From Aestuariivita sp. (lineage in GTDB: Bacteria; Pseudomonadota; Alphaproteobacteria; Rhodobacterales; Rhodobacteraceae): DNA of 64,000 nt. The notes beneath the pieces were generated by a model. That model saw only the letters and a list, made by a program, of their open reading frames with translations, had not been told where the DNA came from and did not search any database. The translations under genes were made by a program, and so were the position numbers. The stretch spans positions 88,832-152,831 of the forward strand of contig NZ_JAAWWD010000062.1 in NCBI RefSeq assembly GCF_021404545.1, given 5' to 3'. Shown one piece after another: positions 61,498 to 64,000 of this stretch (the first letter of the stretch is position 1; each line of letters begins with the position of its first letter).

Positions 61498-62420
61498 GGC
61501 TTGACGATCCGGTTGCTGAGCGTGCCGATCTTGTCGATCGTCAGATCGAACCGGTCGCCGGGTTGGAGTTGTTTTCCGATCTCCAGCCCGCAGCCCGTGC
61601 CCACCGTGCCCGAGCCGATCACCTCTCCGGGATAGAGCGTCTCGGAGGCCGAGATATGTTCGATGATGCGCCCGAAATCATGGTGCATCTGGCCCGAATT
61701 GCCGCCGCCCCACCGCTCTCCGTTTACATGCACCGCCATGTCCAGCGCTGCGGGATGGGCAATCTCATCGGCGGTCGTGATCCAGGGGCCGAGGATATTG
61801 CCGGTGTCGAAATCCTTGCCCTTTGCGGGCCCGAGCTGCCCGGGCATCTCGACCATTTGCGCATCACGGGCCGAAACATCGTTGAGGATCGAATAGCCAA
61901 AGATATATCCCGGCGCATCCGTCGCCGCGATATCGGTGCCCTTGCGCCCGATGATGATGGCCAGTTCCAGCTCTACATCTAGAAACTGCGCGTACCCGGG
62001 CCAGATCACATCCTGCCCATGACCGATAAAAGACATCCGGTTGCCCTTGTAATAGATCGGCTGATCGTACCAGACCGGCGGGATATCAAAGGCGCGGCCG
62101 GTCATCTTTTCGGCCTGGGCAAAGCTGTTTTTCAGATGCGTTTCGAAAACCAGGCAGTCGCGGTACTGAACCGGAAGGAGGGGCGGACAGAAGGTGATCT
62201 CTTCCTCCAGCAGGATCGCGGCCTCCCGGGCGGTGTCAATCAGGCAAGCCGCCAGCGCCAGGGCCTCCGGCCCGCCGTAGATGACCGACATCATATCGAC
62301 AAAAAGGCTCGCATTCTCGCCCGCATGTTCGGCCGCAAGATGCAGATCCAGCATGCCGATCTCGCCCAGATCGGCGACCACGCGTTCGCGTTTCTCATAA
62401 CAGACTGTTCCAAGGCGCAT
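61494..62420 (-). CDS. Fumarylacetoacetate hydrolase family protein
   Basis: A 308-residue metal-dependent C-C hydrolase or decarboxylase. VELELAIIIGRKGTDIAATDA near residue 175 (metal Glu-x-Glu), GYSILNDVSARDAQ, GKDFDTGNILGPWI and LYPGEVIGSGTVGTGCGLEIG are the FAH signature blocks. Start MRLGTVCYEKR chosen; longer in-frame sequence lies in the upstream cyclase gene. It sits with a cyclase and an OsmC gene and is likely part of aromatic or carboxylate breakdown. Confidence 0.92.
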   Translation of the reverse strand: MRLGTVCYEKRERVVADLGEIGMLDLHLAAEHAGENASLFVDMMSVIYGGPEALALAACLIDTAREAAILLEEEITFCPPLLPVQYRDCLVFETHLKNSFAQAEKMTGRAFDIPPVWYDQPIYYKGNRMSFIGHGQDVIWPGYAQFLDVELELAIIIGRKGTDIAATDAPGYIFGYSILNDVSARDAQMVEMPGQLGPAKGKDFDTGNILGPWITTADEIAHPAALDMAVHVNGERWGGGNSGQMHHDFGRIIEHISASETLYPGEVIGSGTVGTGCGLEIGKQLQPGDRFDLTIDKIGTLSNRIVKP

Positions 62421-62425
62421 GTCGC

Positions 62426-63202
62426 TTACTCCTCCAGGATGGCCACGGCGCGGGTGAAGCCCGCACTTGCGGCTTTGATTTTGAATGGGAAGGCCGACAC
62501 GGTGAACCCGGTATCGGGCAGTTGATCGAGGTTTGTCATCTTCTCGATCTGGCAGTACCCCTGTTCCATGCCCGCGCGATGCCCTTCCCAGATGATCGCC
62601 GGATCGCCGGTTTTGGCGTATTCCACCGCCGTGTGGGCAAAGGGTGCGTCCCAGCTCCAGGCATCGGTGCCGACCATGCGCACGCCCTGGCCGGTGAGGT
62701 AATTGGTGGCCTCCCGACCCATGCCGCACCCCTTGAGCAGATAATCCTCATGGCCATAGCGCGCGCCTGCCGAGGTGTTGACCAGGACGATGTCCAATGG
62801 CGCCAGTTGGTGCCCGATCCGGGCCAGCTCGGCCTTGATCTCGGCGGCGCTCACCACATGGCCATCTGGCTTGTCGCGGAAATCGAATTTGACGCCCGCG
62901 CCAAAGCACCACGCCAGCGGCACCTCGTCGATGGTCAGCGCGCGCTCTCCGTGGTTCATCGTGGAGTGATAGTGATAGGGCGCATCCACATGGGTGCCGT
63001 TATGGGTGGCGATCTGGAGCCGTTCGATGGCCCAGCCTTCGCCGCCGGGCAGATCCTCGTGTTTGAGACCGGGAAAGAACATCATCACCTGCTCGGCGGT
63101 CTGGCTGTGATCGAGATATTCGATCTGCGGCAGCATTTGCGGCGGGTCCGAAGCGATGCCGGTTTCCAGCGGTACGGAGAGGTCGATATAGCGACGGGGC
63201 AT
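62426..63202 (-). CDS. Cyclase family protein (kynurenine-formamidase-like)
   Basis: A 258-residue cytosolic metal hydrolase; no signal peptide, unlike the urease-locus relative. THNGTHVDAPYHYH near residue 66 is the metal-binding motif; GTDAWSWDAPF near residue 182 is a second conserved region. Start MPRRYIDLSVPLE. It is 5 bp upstream of the FAH gene and likely co-transcribed with it and the OsmC gene. Substrate unknown. Confidence 0.9.
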   Translation of the reverse strand: MPRRYIDLSVPLETGIASDPPQMLPQIEYLDHSQTAEQVMMFFPGLKHEDLPGGEGWAIERLQIATHNGTHVDAPYHYHSTMNHGERALTIDEVPLAWCFGAGVKFDFRDKPDGHVVSAAEIKAELARIGHQLAPLDIVLVNTSAGARYGHEDYLLKGCGMGREATNYLTGQGVRMVGTDAWSWDAPFAHTAVEYAKTGDPAIIWEGHRAGMEQGYCQIEKMTNLDQLPDTGFTVSAFPFKIKAASAGFTRAVAILEE

Positions 63203-63239
63203 GGTCAGGCTCCTGCATGTGTGTGGTGTATAGCGAGAA

Positions 63240-63275
63240 GGGCAGCCCCCGCCCGGGGGCGGTCGGGGGCTGCCC
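63240..63275. terminator. GC-rich hairpin between the TRAP permease and the cyclase
   Basis: A perfect 12-bp stem: GGGCAGCCCCCG (63240-63251) and CGGGGGCTGCCC (63264-63275) with a 12-nt loop. It lies 37 bp downstream of the TRAP permease stop and 37 bp upstream of the cyclase start on the minus strand. It may terminate or attenuate between the transporter and catabolic genes. Confidence 0.55.
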
Positions 63276-63312
63276 GGCGCGCCGCCGGGCGATACCAGTG
63301 ATCCACGCGGCC

Positions 63313-64000
63313 TCATCGCAACAACCCTGTCGCAATGACCGGAAAGGCCAGCACCAGACCCAGCACCGCCACCATGATGAGTGCAAAGGGCGCGGCGCCG
63401 CGAAAGATATCCGCGAGGCTGATACTCGGATCATCCAGCGTGGCCTTGATCACATAGACCGAGAGCCCGAAGGGCGGGGTCAGCAGCCCGATCTCGACGG
63501 CCAGAACCGTGATGATCCCGAACCAGATCAGATCCACACCCATCGGGATCACCACTGGCAGCATCAGCGGCACCAGGATCAGCATGATTGACGAGCTGTC
63601 GAGGATCATGCCCATCGCCACCACGATGGCACAATAGATCAGGATGATGCCCCAATAGCCCAGATCCGCGTCGGTGGCGAGCGAGCCCAGACCCGCGGGC
63701 ACGCCCGAGAGCGCCAGCATCCGTGAATACATCTGCGCCGCGATGATCAGAAAACAGACCGTGGCGGTCACAAGACCGGTCTCAACCAGCACGGTCCAGA
63801 GCGATTTCAGCGTCAGGCGCCGCATCGCGAAGCCCAAGGCCAGCGCGCCGATGGCCCCCATCGCACCGGCCTCTACCGGGGTGAAGAGACCGGCATAGAT
63901 CCCGCCCAGAACCAGCAGGATCAGACTGGCGATGGGCAGCGCCTTGCGGAGCAGATCCACGCCGCCGATGGCCTGGGTCCCCGCCCCACCGGGCGCGCCC
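63313..64000 (-). CDS. TRAP transporter large permease, DctM (5' end truncated by window)
   Basis: C-terminal 229 codons of a TRAP-T permease; the gene continues past the window edge with an open frame (GGAGTQAIGGVDLL). At least five hydrophobic helices are seen. ALPIASLILLVLGGIYAGLF, then TPVEAGAMGAIGALALGF near the start and PPFGLSVYVIKATLDDPS near the end, are typical DctM motifs. It imports an organic acid with a periplasmic DctP. Clustered with cyclase, FAH and OsmC genes on the same strand. Confidence 0.92.
   Translation of the reverse strand, partial: GAPGGAGTQAIGGVDLLRKALPIASLILLVLGGIYAGLFTPVEAGAMGAIGALALGFAMRRLTLKSLWTVLVETGLVTATVCFLIIAAQMYSRMLALSGVPAGLGSLATDADLGYWGIILIYCAIVVAMGMILDSSSIMLILVPLMLPVVIPMGVDLIWFGIITVLAVEIGLLTPPFGLSVYVIKATLDDPSISLADIFRGAAPFALIMVAVLGLVLAFPVIATGLLR

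Overview
The window is a GC-rich, densely coded chromosomal segment of an alphaproteobacterium, almost certainly a Rhodobacterales / Roseobacter-clade organism. The evidence is the family content: a 44-residue aa3-oxidase subunit IV, DUF6173 and DUF3995 proteins, a MoeA carrying an extra N-terminal domain, a DmdC-like acyl-CoA dehydrogenase, a plant/alphaproteobacterial-type glutamate-cysteine ligase, and TRAP and TTT transporters. I see no tRNA, rRNA, CRISPR array, transposase, integrase or phage gene. The first gene (serine hydrolase) and the last (TRAP large permease) are cut by the window edges.

0-25 kb is mainly housekeeping. pgsA-moaD-moaE form a short operon. An OmpA/BON protein and a coiled-coil membrane protein follow on the minus strand, then ubiA divergent from rsmE, then gshA. 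A minus-strand pyrimidine operon runs pyrB - two membrane proteins - a 34-residue membrane peptide - a dihydroorotase-like gene - plsY. The dihydroorotase lacks the metal-binding HxH and the catalytic Asp, so it looks like a structural pseudo-enzyme. Next come a family-4-like uracil-DNA glycosylase, a LysE exporter, moaB, an RND adaptor/pump pair, a DsbD-N protein, YqgE, a Sua5-type tRNA-modification enzyme and the DmdC-like dehydrogenase.

25-32 kb holds an MBL hydrolase, DUF6173, the tiny oxidase subunit, a lipoprotein and an AzlCD exporter, then a molybdenum-cofactor operon fdhD-mobA-mobB-moeA. Together with moaD/moaE and moaB, MoCo synthesis and insertion is a theme of the first half.

32-42 kb is a minus-strand urease locus in an unusual arrangement: ureD-ureA-(His-rich 60 aa)-ureB-(TAT-exported cyclase)-(CMD protein)-ureC-(HNH nuclease)-(two small DUF1127-type proteins)-ureE-ureF-(DUF3995)-ureG, followed by a GH13 sugar phosphorylase. 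42.5-46.7 kb is a catabolic-looking island: a GntR regulator, a class I glutamine amidotransferase, a cytochrome P450 and a glutamine-synthetase-like ligase. By analogy with gamma-glutamylation pathways for amines, it may be an undescribed P450-based amine-degradation system. 47-53 kb has a cyanide-insensitive-type bd oxidase (cydAB), mutL and rmuC.

53-64 kb is a carboxylate / amino-acid catabolism region: a class III transaminase with an IclR regulator, divergent from tctCBA, an aldehyde dehydrogenase and a Tm-1-like protein. Opposite these run a TRAP permease, a cyclase, an FAH-family hydrolase and an OsmC protein.

The most striking non-coding feature is a dispersed family of short perfect hairpins: 16 copies at 5 loci, always with a 3-nt loop and usually CTG-NNN-CAG at the apex. 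They sit directly at gene ends, mainly between convergent genes. Their arms covary between copies, and in two genes the hairpin supplies the stop codon.
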